A stretch of DNA of 48,151 bases from Lysobacteraceae bacterium (lineage in GTDB: Bacteria > Pseudomonadota > Gammaproteobacteria > Xanthomonadales > Xanthomonadaceae): contig JAEUPQ010000039.1 of the NCBI GenBank assembly GCA_016789405.1, positions 1 through 48,151 of the forward strand, written 5' to 3'. Positions 1 through 9,388 of the stretch are shown piece after piece; positions within the stretch are counted from its first letter, which is position 1; each line of letters opens with the position of its first letter. The notes below the pieces were generated by a model. The model had not been told where the DNA came from. It did no database searches and was given only the letters and a program-made list of their open reading frames with translations. The translations under genes and the position numbers were made by a program.

Positions 1-2454
1 TCCCAGCCCAAAGATCGTGGCGGGCACGAGGAAGGCGACGATGCCCATGCTGACGAACACGTTCTGGCGAATCACCCCACGCGTGTGTCGGCTGAGCCCG
101 ACGGCGAACGGCAGGTGCCGCAAGTCGTCGGCCATGAGCGCCACATCGGCCGTTTCCAGCGCGACGTCGGAACCCGCCGCGCCCATGGCGATGCCCACCG
201 TTGCGTTGGCCATCGCCGGTGCGTCGTTGACCCCGTCACCGACCATCGCGACCTTGTCCTGCGTGCGCAGCTTGCGAATGGACTCGACCTTGTCGTCGGG
301 CATCAGATCGCCCCAGGCTTCGTCGAGCCCAACCTCCTTGGCGATGGCCTCCGCGACGCGTTGGTGGTCGCCGGAGATCATGATCATCCGGGAGATGCCC
401 AGTCGGCGCAGTTCGGCGAGTGCGTCCTTGGCGCCTTCCCGCGCGGTGTCCAGCAAACCGATGGCACCCAGATCCCGGCTGCCCTTGCGCACCACCATCG
501 TCGTGCGCCCGGCTTCCCGCAGCTTGGCGATAGCCGCGGCGGCCGATTCGCCCAACGGAGCGATGCCGTCGGCACCGAACATTTCGGCCTTGCCGATCCA
601 GACTGGCTCGCCATCCAGTTGTGCCTGCACGCCGCGGCCGATCAAATTATCCAAGTCGCTGGCCGTGCCGATCGTCGCGTTGCCCAACCGTTCGCGCCCG
701 TCGCGCGTGATCGCTGCTGCCAGCGGGTGGTCGCTGAGTGACTCGACTGCCACGGCGACTTGAAGCAATTCTTCATCGGCAACGCCATCGACCGGCACCA
801 CATCGGTGATCCGCGGACGTCCTTCCGTCAATGTGCCGGTCTTGTCGAAGGCCATCGCGTTGAGCGACCCCAACTCTTCCAGCGGCGCGCCGCCCTTGAT
901 CAGCACGCCGGAGCGTGCCGCGCGCGCGATGCCCGACAGCACTGCGCTGGGCGTGGCGATGGCCAGCGCGCAGGGGCTGGCGGCGACCAGCACCGCCATC
1001 GCGCGGTAGAAGCTGTCGCGGAAGGGTTCGTCCACTACCACCCACGCGAACAGCAACAGGAATGCCAGCACCAACACAGCCGGCACGAAGATGCGCTCGA
1101 ATCGATCCGTGAAACGCTGGGTCGGCGATTTTCGGGTTTCGGCCTCGCTGACCATTTTCACGACGCGGGCTAGGGCGGAATCGCTGGACTTGCGCGTGAC
1201 CTCCACTTCGATGGCGCCGCTGCCGTTGATGGTGCCGGCGAACACGCGCGATGCCGCATCGACGGCATCGGGACGTTCGCGCGAAACCGCGGTATCCGCC
1301 ACGGGGCGCTTGTCGACCGGAATGCTTTCGCCGGTCACCGGTGCCTGATTGACGCTCGATGTGCCCTGCACGACAAAACCGTCGGCCGGCAGGCGTTCGT
1401 TCGGTTTGACCAGGACGATGTCGCCCACGACCAGCGCGTCGACCGGGATGTCCTGCACGTTGCCCTCGCGCCGAACGGTCGCCGTGTCTGGCGCGAGTTC
1501 GGCCAGCGCTTCGATGGCGCGCTTGGCGCGGCCCATCGCGTAGTGCTCGAGCGCGTGGCCCAAGCTGAAGAGGAAGAGCAGCAGCGCGCCTTCCGCCCAT
1601 GACCCAAGCGCCGCGGCGCCTGCAGCGGCCACCAGCATGAGCGTGTCGATCTCGAAGCGCTTGAGTCGCAGGTTGTCGTAAGCCTCACGGACCGTGTAGA
1701 AGCCCCCGAACACGTAGGCCAGGATGTAGAACGCCGTAGGCAACCAGGACGGAGCGGACGAAGCGAACTTCCCGATCAGGAAGCCGGCCAACAACAGCGC
1801 GCCGCACGTCAAGGCGAAGATCAGTTCGGTATTCGGGCCGAGCAGGCCGCCGTGTGCGTGGGAATGATCGCCTTCCTTGCCGTGCGAATGCTTATCGCCT
1901 TTGCCATGGTTGTGGCCATCGCCTTCGGCATGCGTGTGCCCATCTCCTTCCACATGATCGTGGGCTTCATCGCCGTGATCATCCGCCGCCCCGTCGCTGC
2001 GGCGCGGCAAACTGGGCGTCACTTGCATTTCGGCCAGGACAGAGACGATCTCATCCTCGCTCAACTGTTGACGGTCGAATTCGACGTGGACCGCGCCCGC
2101 CGCGCTGGCTTCGGCCTCCAGCATCCCAGCGATCAGCTTCAAGCGATCGGCCACGGTCCGGGCCCGGCGCTCGTGGGTGATGCCGTCCACCATCCAGAAG
2201 GCGTGGCCATAACGTTGGCTGATCGCGGCGCCGGTGCTTTCCACGACTTCCCTGATGCGCGCCAGGGGTATTGCGTCGGCGTCGTAGTGGATACACAACT
2301 GCGTGGGCATGTTGCCCACCGCGGCGCGCACGTGCACCTTCTCGATGCCGTTCCGACCTTCCAGTTCGTTCACCAGTCGGCCGACGCATGCGTCCGCTTC
2401 ATGCGGCAGGTCGGGCAGCAGTATCTGCAAGTCGATGCGAAGCTTCTCGGTCAT
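1..2454 (-). CDS. P1B-type heavy-metal ATPase, SPC type (C-terminus beyond window)
   Basis: The frame is open for 818 codons from an ATG at 2454 to the window edge with no stop, so the C-terminus is missing. AAGGAG lies 7 bases before the ATG. Residues about 1-150 look like a poorly conserved metal-binding region without CxxC. Residues about 156-201 are a His/Asp/Gly-rich stretch with many HxH pairs. Membrane segments follow, then TGES (about 374), SPC (493-495) in the transport helix instead of the usual CPC, DKTGTLT (D537), a DHPLAAAI HP motif and GDGVNDAP. From family knowledge, SPC marks the P1B-4 group (CzcP, CtpD, CoaT: Co, Zn, Cd export), so cytoplasmic efflux of divalent metals at the inner membrane is inferred. 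It is last in the efflux operon, 116 bases after the CDF gene. The P1B-4 motif of the last helices cannot be seen here. Confidence 0.92.
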   Translation of the reverse strand, partial: MTEKLRIDLQILLPDLPHEADACVGRLVNELEGRNGIEKVHVRAAVGNMPTQLCIHYDADAIPLARIREVVESTGAAISQRYGHAFWMVDGITHERRARTVADRLKLIAGMLEAEASAAGAVHVEFDRQQLSEDEIVSVLAEMQVTPSLPRRSDGAADDHGDEAHDHVEGDGHTHAEGDGHNHGKGDKHSHGKEGDHSHAHGGLLGPNTELIFALTCGALLLAGFLIGKFASSAPSWLPTAFYILAYVFGGFYTVREAYDNLRLKRFEIDTLMLVAAAGAAALGSWAEGALLLFLFSLGHALEHYAMGRAKRAIEALAELAPDTATVRREGNVQDIPVDALVVGDIVLVKPNERLPADGFVVQGTSSVNQAPVTGESIPVDKRPVADTAVSRERPDAVDAASRVFAGTINGSGAIEVEVTRKSSDSALARVVKMVSEAETRKSPTQRFTDRFERIFVPAVLVLAFLLLFAWVVVDEPFRDSFYRAMAVLVAASPCALAIATPSAVLSGIARAARSGVLIKGGAPLEELGSLNAMAFDKTGTLTEGRPRITDVVPVDGVADEELLQVAVAVESLSDHPLAAAITRDGRERLGNATIGTASDLDNLIGRGVQAQLDGEPVWIGKAEMFGADGIAPLGESAAAAIAKLREAGRTTMVVRKGSRDLGAIGLLDTAREGAKDALAELRRLGISRMIMISGDHQRVAEAIAKEVGLDEAWGDLMPDDKVESIRKLRTQDKVAMVGDGVNDAPAMANATVGIAMGAAGSDVALETADVALMADDLRHLPFAVGLSRHTRGVIRQNVFVSMGIVAFLVPATIFGLG

Positions 2455-2570
2455 TGCCGTTCTCCTTCGACGCCAGGGTCTAGCCCTGGGATATCAGTGA
2501 AAAATCGAACCCGCTTGGCAGGCAAATTACTGCCTTCGCAGGCATGGTCAACCGGCGGCGACATTGGCTG

Positions 2571-3155
2571 TCAGGCATCGCCGGCCTTGCTGTTCTTGAC
2601 GCTTGTGAGGATTTCGATGCCGCCCTTGAAGGCGATCAGTGCGATCAACGCACCCGCCACCAGGTCAGGCCATGGCGTTCCCAGCCAGAGCACAAGTGCA
2701 CCTGCGACGATGACGCCGCCGTTGGAAATGAAATCGTTGAAGCTGAAGGTCTCCGCGGCCTTCATGTTCACGTCGTCCGAGCGCAGGCGCCTGAGCAAAA
2801 CCAGACACCACAGGTTGATCGCCGCCGCTGCCAGCGCGATCAGCATCATGGCTGGGCCCAACGGTTCCGCTCCGCTGATCCACCGGCGCACCACGTCGAC
2901 CACCACCGCAACCGCGAAGAGCAGCAGCATCGCGCCTGAGACGGTCGCCGCCCCGCGCTTCCACGCGGGGCGGCGATCAATCGCCAGGTAGCTCAACAGG
3001 TAGACGGCCGCATCCGACGCGTTGTCCACGGCGTTGGCCAGCAGCGCGCTGGAATCGGCGATCCAACCGGCCACGCCCAGCCCCACGAACAGGCCCAGGT
3101 TCCACAGCAGGACCTGTCGCAGGATCCGCTTCTGCTGGACGCCGCCGACGGTCAT
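2571..3155 (-). CDS. Short CDF-family cation transporter (194 aa)
   Basis: Predicted inner-membrane cation/proton antiporter of about five to six helices with no C-terminal cytoplasmic domain, shorter than the roughly 300 residues of YiiP or CzcD. The second helix has the site-A pair DNASD (DxxxD). The fifth-helix motif, normally HxxxD, reads FSFND, so the histidine ligand seems to be replaced by phenylalanine (my hand alignment). Its ATG overlaps the czcA stop in ATGA, so it is translationally coupled to the RND pump. The family moves Zn, Cd or Co out of the cytoplasm; the exact ion cannot be told. A homologue of the same short type lies at 11797-12420. Confidence 0.88.
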   Translation of the reverse strand: MTVGGVQQKRILRQVLLWNLGLFVGLGVAGWIADSSALLANAVDNASDAAVYLLSYLAIDRRPAWKRGAATVSGAMLLLFAVAVVVDVVRRWISGAEPLGPAMMLIALAAAAINLWCLVLLRRLRSDDVNMKAAETFSFNDFISNGGVIVAGALVLWLGTPWPDLVAGALIALIAFKGGIEILTSVKNSKAGDA

Positions 3156-6100
3156 GTCACGTGCCGCTTCGGTCGCTTCGCCGTGGCCCGAGCCGCGAAC
3201 GTGGGCAGCACGAGCAAGGTGAGCACCGTGGCGGTGAGCAGACCGCCGATGACCACGGTCGCCAAGGGCTTCTGCACCTCCGCCCCCGACCCGGTGGCGA
3301 TCGCCATCGGGATGAACCCGACGATGGCCACGAGCGCCGTGGTCAACACCGCACGCAGACGGCTGGACGCACCGTTGGCTGCGGCCTCAAGTGGTGCGTC
3401 GCCTGCGGTGAGCCGTTCGCGGATCGCTTGCATCAGCACCAGCCCATTGAGGGTGGCCACGCCCGACACCGCGATGAAGCCCACGGCAGCCGATACCGAG
3501 AACGGCATGCCACGCACGAGCAATGCCAGGGCACCGCCCACCAGCGCCAGCGGCACGCAGACGAAGACCAGCCCTGCCTCGCGCACCGTTCCCAGTGCCA
3601 TATACAGGAGCGTGCCGATCAGCAGGAACACGACCGGGACCACCAGCAACAGCCGCGCCTCTGCCCGCTGGAGGTTCTCGAACTGCCCACCCCACGTCAG
3701 GTAAGTGCCGGAGGGCAAGGACACACCGGAAACCGCGGCTTGGGCCTCCTTCACGAACCCACCCAGATCGCGGCCTCGCACATTCGCCTGCACCACGATG
3801 CGTCGACTGCCGTTGTTGCGGCTGATCTGGTTGGGGCCTTCTGTAACCTCGATTCGGGCAAGGGACGACAGCGGCACGGTGGTGCCATCCGCAGTCACCA
3901 CCGGAAGCGCGGCCAGTTGCGCGGGATCATTCCGCGCCTCTTCGTCCAGACGCACCACGACATCGAAACGGCGGTCGCCCTCGAAGATCTTGCCGGCCGC
4001 CGTGCCGCCGACGCCGGTGGCCAAGGCTTCGCTGACGTCCGCAGCGCTCAGCCCATACTGCGCGGCCGCCGCGTGGTCGATGCGCACGGTGAGCGTCGGC
4101 AGGCCGGATATCTGCTCCACGCGCACGTCGGCTGCACCCTGCACGCCGCGCAACTTCACCGACACCTGATCGGCCACGCGCTGCAGCACTTCGAAGTCGT
4201 CGCCGTAGACCATCACCGCCAAATCCGTGCGCACGCCGGAGATCAGCTCGTTGAAGCGCAATTCGATGGGCTGGCTGAACTCGAACGCGTTGCCGATGCG
4301 GTTGCCGACGACCTTTTCCAGGCGCTCGATGAGGGCTTCCTTGTCCAGCGACGGGTCTGGCCATTCCGACCGGGGTTTGAGCACGATCACGCTGTCGGAA
4401 ATGTTGGTCGGCATCGGGTCGATGGCGGCCTCGGCGGTGCCGGTGCGGGAGAACACCGTCGCAACCTCCGGCTCCTTCGCCAACGCTTTCTCCAGAGACA
4501 TCTGCATCGCCAAGGACTGCTCCAGCGACGCGGACGGCACCCGCAACGCCTGCATGGCGAGGTTGCCTTCGTCCAGGGTGGGCATGAACTCGCGCCCCAA
4601 CGAGAAGAACGCTCCCGTGCCCATGGCCAACATCAAGGCTGCGCTGACCAGCACCGCACGTGGCCGCGCGATCGCAGCGCGGATGGCCGGCTCGGTCTTG
4701 CGGCGTGTCCACCGCAGGATCCTGGTTTCGTGTTCCTCGGCGTGGCCGTGCGTGTCACCGCCATGCTGGCCTGCTTCCGCATCCGGAGCGTGGGAGGCGT
4801 TCTTGGCGTGCACCTCCTTCGGATCCCGCACGAACAGCGCTGCCATGGCGGGCACGAACGTGAACGAGAAGATGAAGGCGCCCACAAGCGCCAGCATGAA
4901 CGTCGCGGCCATCGGCTGGAACGTCTTGCCCTCCACCCCTTCGAGCGTGAGGATCGGTGCGAACACCAGCAGGATGATGAGCTGACCGAATGCAGCAGGC
5001 CGCACCATCTTGCGTGCCGCCTGGATCGCCACACCCAGCCGTTCGCCTGCTGAGAGATGCCGGCCTAGTTCGGCCTGCTTCTGCCCCAGCATCAACAGCG
5101 TCGCCTCGATCACGATTACCGCGCCGTCGACCAGGATGCCGAAGTCCAGCGCGCCCAGGCTCATGAGGTTGCCGCTGATGCCGAAGCGGTTCATGCCGAT
5201 CACGGCGAACAGGAACGACAGCGGGATCACCAACGCGGTGATCGCCGCCGCACGGATGTTGCCGAGCAGGAGAAACAGCACCACGACCACCAGCAGCGCG
5301 CCTTCGGTCAGGTTCTTGGCCACGGTCTTGATGGTTGAATTCACCAGCAAGCTGCGGTCCAGCACGGGTTCGGCTTCGATGCCCGGCGGCAGCGTCCGGT
5401 TGACCTCCTTGAGGCGCTCCGCTGCGGCCTGGGCCACGGTGCGGCTGTTGCCCCCGGCGATCATCAGCGCGGTGCCGAGCACCGCCTCATGGCCGTCCCG
5501 TGTGGCCGTGCCCAACCGTGGCGCCTGGCCGAGTTCGACACGCGCCACGTCGGAGACCCGCACCACCAAACCGTCGCGGTTCGCCACCGGCGCCTGCGCG
5601 AGGTCATCGATGGTCTGCGCCAGGGCGTCGGCACGGACGATGAGACCCTCGCCGCCGCGCTGCACGAAGCCCGCGCCGGCCTGCACGTTCGAACGCTCCA
5701 GCGCACGCACCAGATCGCCCATGCCCAAGCCGTAGGCCGCCATGCGTGCCGCGTCGGGACGAATGGCGTATTCCTTCACGTAGCCGCCGATGGTGTCCAC
5801 GCCGGCCAGACCGGGCGTCGACCGCATCTGCGGCGCGATCAGCCAGTCCTGGACGGTGCGCAGGTAGGTCGCTCGCTGTTGCGGCGTGGTCAGCCGGTCG
5901 CCCTCGGGCGTGAGGTAGGCCTTGTCGGCCTGCCACCCGGGCTCGCCGGCCTTGGCGACCTTCTTCGCGTTGAAGGGCGCGTAGTCCACCGTCCACATCA
6001 GCACCTCGCCCAAACCCGTCGTCACCGGCGACATCATGGGCACCACGCCTTCGGGCAGATCCTCCTCGACTTCGCGCATCCGTTCGGCCACCTGTTGGCG

Positions 6101-6418
6101 GGCGAAATAGATGTCGGTCTGGTCGGTGAAGATCGCGGTCACCTGCGAGAAGCCGTTGCGCGACAGCGAGCGGGTGCTGCTGAGTCCCGGAATGCCTGCC
6201 AGCGCGGTCTCCAGCGGGTAAGTGACCTGCCGCTCGATCTGCCCCGGCGCGAGCGCCGGCGCGATGGTGTTGATCTGCACCTGCCGATTGGTGATGTCCG
6301 GCACGGCATCGATCGGCAACCGGCTGAGTTGAAACAGGCCATATGCGGCGAGCATCGCCGCGGCGAAGACCATCGCCCAGCGGAATCTCACCGCTGTTTC
6401 GATCACGATCTTGAACAT
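3152..6418 (-). CDS. czcA: CzcA-type heavy-metal efflux RND pump
   Basis: 1088 residues, the usual length for HME-RND pumps. It begins with the typical first helix, followed by a proline-rich DAVPDITN porter entry. The fourth helix carries LDFGILVDGAVIVIE (about residues 424-438) with the two Asp and one Glu of the proton relay of CzcA-type Zn/Co/Cd pumps. A His/Asp/Glu-rich insert with HGHAEEHE lies in the middle cytoplasmic loop near residue 550 and could sense or buffer metal. The protein ends 4 bases into the following CDF gene and starts 10 bases after czcB. It should form a trimer in the inner membrane and, with CzcB and CzcC, export divalent metal from the periplasm or cytoplasm out of the cell. 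Substrate is inferred from the motif, not shown. Confidence 0.95.
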   Translation of the reverse strand: MFKIVIETAVRFRWAMVFAAAMLAAYGLFQLSRLPIDAVPDITNRQVQINTIAPALAPGQIERQVTYPLETALAGIPGLSSTRSLSRNGFSQVTAIFTDQTDIYFARQQVAERMREVEEDLPEGVVPMMSPVTTGLGEVLMWTVDYAPFNAKKVAKAGEPGWQADKAYLTPEGDRLTTPQQRATYLRTVQDWLIAPQMRSTPGLAGVDTIGGYVKEYAIRPDAARMAAYGLGMGDLVRALERSNVQAGAGFVQRGGEGLIVRADALAQTIDDLAQAPVANRDGLVVRVSDVARVELGQAPRLGTATRDGHEAVLGTALMIAGGNSRTVAQAAAERLKEVNRTLPPGIEAEPVLDRSLLVNSTIKTVAKNLTEGALLVVVVLFLLLGNIRAAAITALVIPLSFLFAVIGMNRFGISGNLMSLGALDFGILVDGAVIVIEATLLMLGQKQAELGRHLSAGERLGVAIQAARKMVRPAAFGQLIILLVFAPILTLEGVEGKTFQPMAATFMLALVGAFIFSFTFVPAMAALFVRDPKEVHAKNASHAPDAEAGQHGGDTHGHAEEHETRILRWTRRKTEPAIRAAIARPRAVLVSAALMLAMGTGAFFSLGREFMPTLDEGNLAMQALRVPSASLEQSLAMQMSLEKALAKEPEVATVFSRTGTAEAAIDPMPTNISDSVIVLKPRSEWPDPSLDKEALIERLEKVVGNRIGNAFEFSQPIELRFNELISGVRTDLAVMVYGDDFEVLQRVADQVSVKLRGVQGAADVRVEQISGLPTLTVRIDHAAAAQYGLSAADVSEALATGVGGTAAGKIFEGDRRFDVVVRLDEEARNDPAQLAALPVVTADGTTVPLSSLARIEVTEGPNQISRNNGSRRIVVQANVRGRDLGGFVKEAQAAVSGVSLPSGTYLTWGGQFENLQRAEARLLLVVPVVFLLIGTLLYMALGTVREAGLVFVCVPLALVGGALALLVRGMPFSVSAAVGFIAVSGVATLNGLVLMQAIRERLTAGDAPLEAAANGASSRLRAVLTTALVAIVGFIPMAIATGSGAEVQKPLATVVIGGLLTATVLTLLVLPTFAARATAKRPKRHVT

Positions 6419-6428
6419 GGCGGCGCCC

Positions 6429-7676
6429 TCAGTGACCGTGCTCGGCTTCGCCCTTGGCGAGCTCTGCCTTCAGCAGAAACGCGTTGCTGCCAGCGATGCG
6501 CTCGCTGCCAGTCAACCCGTTGAGCACTTCGATGCGGCCACCGGCGCGACGGCCGGCGAGCACGGGCATCGCGCGGAAGCCCGTGTCGGTCACCACGAAC
6601 ACGACCGATCGGCCTTCGACGGTCTGCACCGCGTCGGCAGGCACGCTCAGGGCCCGGCCTTGCCCCGCGGACACCACGACACCCGCGACCGGCGAACCCG
6701 CAGGCGGCAGCGTCCCGGACTCGGCGCGAGCGCGGATGACCGCCATGCCGCCCTGCTCGCGGACATCGGCCGCAGCGCCGATCACCACGGCAGTGAAATT
6801 ACCGGCCGGACCGGACACTTCGATACGAGCACCGGGCGCGACCTGTGCCGCCAGTGCCGGCGGCGCGGAAAACACCAGTTCGGTCTGCTTTGGATCGGAG
6901 ACGTTCGCCACCAGAGCACCTGCACTCACCACGCTCCCCGGGGTGACCTGCACCGCGCCCACCACGCCCGCCACCGGGCTGGTGATGGTGATCCGGCCGC
7001 TCGCGTCCGGCGTGCCGGCAGCGCTGGCCTGGGCGACCGCGGCGCGAGCGAGCGCATCGGCCGCCAGCGAGCGGGCGCGCGAGGCCTCGACTTCCTGCCG
7101 GGCGACCACGCCCTGCGAGACCAGAGACTGATCGCGTCGGAACACCAACCGTGCCGCTTCCGCCTCTGCCCGAGCCGCGTCGGCGTTGGCCCGCATCGTC
7201 GCAGCCTCGCCGCTGACGACCACTGCAAGCGGCTGGCCGGCGCGGACCTGCGTGCCTGGCGCAACGATCACGCGCTCCACCCGACCGGCGATGGACGATG
7301 CCACCGCGGCGCGAGCACCGATCGAAGGCTCCACCCGGCCGCTCAGCCGGGTCTCGCCACCGCCACCACGCGACACAGCGACAACGGTGATGCCGGAGGC
7401 TTCGATTTGTTCTTTCGTGAGCGCAACGGTGCCTTCTTCCTCGGCTCCTTTCTTGCCTTCTTCTTCGCCGTGCCCGCCTTCGTCGGCGTGCGCATCAGCC
7501 CCCTCACTTTCTTCGTTGTGGCCCTCTTCTCCAGCGTGGGCGTCGGCAGCGTCTTTGCCTTCGGCGTGTTCGGCGTGGGCCGCGTCGCTACCTGTCAGGC
7601 GCGCAAGGCCGAAGCCTGCTGCCAAGGCGATCAAGATCGCGGCAACCAGCACCAGTCGGTTGTTCTTGAATGTCAT
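6429..7676 (-). CDS. czcB: CzcB-type periplasmic adaptor (membrane fusion protein)
   Basis: 415 residues. An N-terminal signal-anchor helix (about residues 7-25) is followed by an acidic, His-rich stretch to about residue 82, as in CzcB proteins that bind Zn. Then come a barrel-sandwich/lipoyl segment (SIAGRVERVIVAPGTQVRAG), an alpha-helical hairpin rich in Ala/Arg/Glu, the second lipoyl half (SPVAGVVGAVQVTPGSVV) and beta-barrel domains. The C-terminus ends in EHGH. The ATG overlaps the czcC stop (ATGA) with GGGGA 6 bases upstream. It links CzcA to the CzcC outer-membrane channel. Family assignment is firm; the metal is inferred from the partner genes. Confidence 0.93.
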   Translation of the reverse strand: MTFKNNRLVLVAAILIALAAGFGLARLTGSDAAHAEHAEGKDAADAHAGEEGHNEESEGADAHADEGGHGEEEGKKGAEEEGTVALTKEQIEASGITVVAVSRGGGGETRLSGRVEPSIGARAAVASSIAGRVERVIVAPGTQVRAGQPLAVVVSGEAATMRANADAARAEAEAARLVFRRDQSLVSQGVVARQEVEASRARSLAADALARAAVAQASAAGTPDASGRITITSPVAGVVGAVQVTPGSVVSAGALVANVSDPKQTELVFSAPPALAAQVAPGARIEVSGPAGNFTAVVIGAAADVREQGGMAVIRARAESGTLPPAGSPVAGVVVSAGQGRALSVPADAVQTVEGRSVVFVVTDTGFRAMPVLAGRRAGGRIEVLNGLTGSERIAGSNAFLLKAELAKGEAEHGH

Positions 7677-8929
7677 CGGGATTCCCCAAAAGGAGCACGG
7701 CCTTCCAGGCCGGCCAAGTCGATTTCGGCGCGGACGCGCGCGAGGCGCGCTTCCACGGCGGCGTTGCGCGCGGAGATGAGCGAGGCGCGCGTGCTGCGCA
7801 GTTCAAGTTGCGAGAGACGCCCGGCGTCAAAACCGACACGCGCCATGCGATAGGCCTCTTCAGCGGCGCCAACACCGCTGTCGGCCGCGCGAACGCGCGC
7901 CATCGACGCCGACAGCGTGGCTTCTGCAGCCAGTCGATCGGCCCGGGCTTCCTGCTGCTGGGCGGTCAGACGCGCTTCGGCAGCGCGCTGGTCGGCGTAA
8001 GCGGCACGGACACCGCCACGGTTGCGGTCGAACAACGGCACCGACACGCTCAAACCGATGGTGAACGCATCGTCCCCCGTCTCGCGGAAGCGACGCATGC
8101 CCATGCTCGCACTGAGATCCGGACGGGCGCGCCGCTGTTCCACCGTGAGGCGCTGACCGGCTGCATCGACCTCGGCCTGCGCGATGCGAACGGCCAACGG
8201 GTCGCTGGCGTCGAGCGCATGCGATGCAGGCGCAGTGTCTAGCAAGCTCGCGCCAAGCGTTTCCACAGGGGCGTCGAGCATGGCGATCGCGGAAAGTCGG
8301 GCGAAGGCCGCATCGCGCACGGCGCGGGCTTCTTCCAACTGGGCGCGTGCCGCATCGGTCTCGCTGCGCGCCTGGATATCGCGCAGAGTGGCCTCTCGAC
8401 CGGCTTCCACCAGCAACGCGACTGCACGCGCATCCTGCTCGGACAGGGCAAGCGCTTCAGCGGCGAGATCGTAGCGGCGCGATGCCGCCTCGGCATCGCT
8501 GTAGACCTGCGCGAGCCTGCCTGCGGCCCGCCAGCGCATCTGCTCGCTGCGCAGGCCGGTGGCGAGGGCATCGGCCCGAGCGGCGCCGATGCGGGCACTG
8601 CGCTGGCCGAACAGTTCCAGCGGCTGCGTGACGGACACCGTGGTCTCGGCGTTGCCGAACCCGCGGTAGGGTCCGGAACCCTGGATGTTTTCGGTCTCCC
8701 AACTGAGGGAAGGGTTGGCGATGGCTCGTGCTTGTTGCGCACGGGCATCGGCGGCCTCGGACAGCGCCGCAGCCTCGATCGCGGCGGGCATCTGCTCCAG
8801 CCGCGTGAGGAGGGATTGATAGGAAGGCACGACTTCCTGTGTCTGTGCCATCGCCAAGGGCGATGCGCAGACAAGGATAGCCACGCCCAGCCAGACCGCT
8901 CTGAGCGGTCGGCCAAGCAACATGGGCAT
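7673..8929 (-). CDS. czcC: CzcC-type outer-membrane efflux channel (TolC family)
   Basis: I place the start at the ATG at 8929, which has AGGAG six bases upstream, giving 418 residues; an in-frame upstream extension lacks this support. Residues about 1-28 are a signal peptide ending near SPLAMA. The rest is the OEP fold: two repeats rich in Ala, Glu and Arg that form the coiled-coil tunnel, with a predicted start of the mature protein near QTQEVVPSYQ. It overlaps czcB by 4 bases. The first 18 or so codons are closely matched by a short remnant reading frame at 11146-11292, evidence for a past duplication of the locus. Function: outer-membrane exit duct of the CzcCBA metal pump. Confidence 0.92.
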   Translation of the reverse strand: MPMLLGRPLRAVWLGVAILVCASPLAMAQTQEVVPSYQSLLTRLEQMPAAIEAAALSEAADARAQQARAIANPSLSWETENIQGSGPYRGFGNAETTVSVTQPLELFGQRSARIGAARADALATGLRSEQMRWRAAGRLAQVYSDAEAASRRYDLAAEALALSEQDARAVALLVEAGREATLRDIQARSETDAARAQLEEARAVRDAAFARLSAIAMLDAPVETLGASLLDTAPASHALDASDPLAVRIAQAEVDAAGQRLTVEQRRARPDLSASMGMRRFRETGDDAFTIGLSVSVPLFDRNRGGVRAAYADQRAAEARLTAQQQEARADRLAAEATLSASMARVRAADSGVGAAEEAYRMARVGFDAGRLSQLELRSTRASLISARNAAVEARLARVRAEIDLAGLEGRAPFGESR

Positions 8930-8962
8930 TGGACACTCCTGGATCGAAATGGACGTGGAAAG

Positions 8963-8982
8963 CGCCCGCGCCAAGGCGGGCG
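8963..8982. other. GC hairpin between His-rich gene and czcC
   Basis: CGCCCGC at 8963-8969 pairs perfectly with GCGGGCG at 8976-8982 around a 6-base loop. It lies 7 bases after the stop of the His-rich gene and 34 bases before the czcC start. There is no T-tract, so it may be a processing or attenuation element rather than a terminator. The stem is identical in the second copy (11328-11345) while the loop differs. Confidence 0.6.
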
Positions 8983-8989
8983 AAACACG

Positions 8990-9352
8990 TCAGATCCGGG
9001 GCGGCCTCATGAGTCCGTCGGACGCATTCGCCAAGAGGTTGGCGTCATCGATCGGTTGCGGATCGGCGGCCTTCAGAAAGAAGGCACCGACCGCCGACTG
9101 CGGCGGCAGGTCCGCCGTCGTGTGGTGGCAGTGGTTGTGCACGCAAACGTCGTGGGAGGCTTCGCCGGTGTCTTCTTTACCGGAGCTGTCCTCGGTATGA
9201 GACGCCTGATCGCTATCGGTCACGAATTCGGCCGAGTGAGTCGATTCGCCTTCCAAAGAGCAAGAAAAGGCCTCCGTCACAGGCATCAAAACCATAACTG
9301 CAAGAAGCAGCATGGCGATGGGGCGCGTGAATTGGCGGAAAAACCGATGCAT
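8990..9352 (-). CDS. Small secreted His/Cys-rich protein, copy 1
   Basis: 120 residues from the ATG at 9352. Residues about 1-28 form a signal peptide (IAMLLLAVMVLMPVTEA). The mature part has an acidic Ser/Asp/His-rich stretch, then CVHNHCHHTTADLPP, a compact cluster of His and Cys that can bind metal, and ends SDGLMRPPRI. A paralogue lies at 11351-11698. No family was recognised with certainty; a CzcI-like periplasmic metal-binding or sensing protein is possible from position and composition (small, secreted, just upstream of czcC). A longer frame upstream begins with TTG and has no ribosome site, so it was not used. No Shine-Dalgarno is seen before the chosen ATG either (see the promoter at 9360-9388). 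Confidence 0.75.
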   Translation of the reverse strand: MHRFFRQFTRPIAMLLLAVMVLMPVTEAFSCSLEGESTHSAEFVTDSDQASHTEDSSGKEDTGEASHDVCVHNHCHHTTADLPPQSAVGAFFLKAADPQPIDDANLLANASDGLMRPPRI

Positions 9353-9359
9353 AACCAAG

Positions 9360-9388
9360 ATTATGAAGGTATCAATGCGTGTATACAA
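9360..9388 (-). promoter_or_regulatory. Candidate sigma70 promoter before the His-rich gene and czcCBA
   Basis: On the minus strand TTGTAT (9388-9383) and CATAAT (9365-9360) are 17 bases apart. The -10 ends 7 bases before the ATG at 9352, so transcription would begin at or next to the start codon, giving a leaderless message. The segment is AT-rich in a GC-rich setting. The -35 is weak (3 of 6). Confidence 0.4.

Larger units (their letters stand above)
8870..9352 (-). repeat. Duplicated module, copy 1 (His-rich gene, hairpin, czcC 5' end)
   Basis: This stretch aligns along its length with 11230-11698. Shared parts are the signal peptide and HNHCHHTTAD segment of the His-rich gene, its last codons (SDGLMRPPR), the GC hairpin, the AGGAG ribosome site in CTCCTGGAT (plus-strand reading), and the first codons of czcC. 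The copies differ at perhaps a quarter to a third of positions by eye, so the duplication is old or came from two related loci. Limits are approximate. Confidence 0.75.

Noticed and set aside
773..1600. Long frames on both strands inside the P-type ATPase
   Set aside because: They are Arg/Gly-rich GC-driven shadows. The true frame is open from 2454 to the window edge with all ATPase motifs.
3161..5053. 630-codon plus-strand frame within czcA
   Set aside because: His/Arg/Gln-rich composition with no domain; it is the antisense of a complete RND pump.
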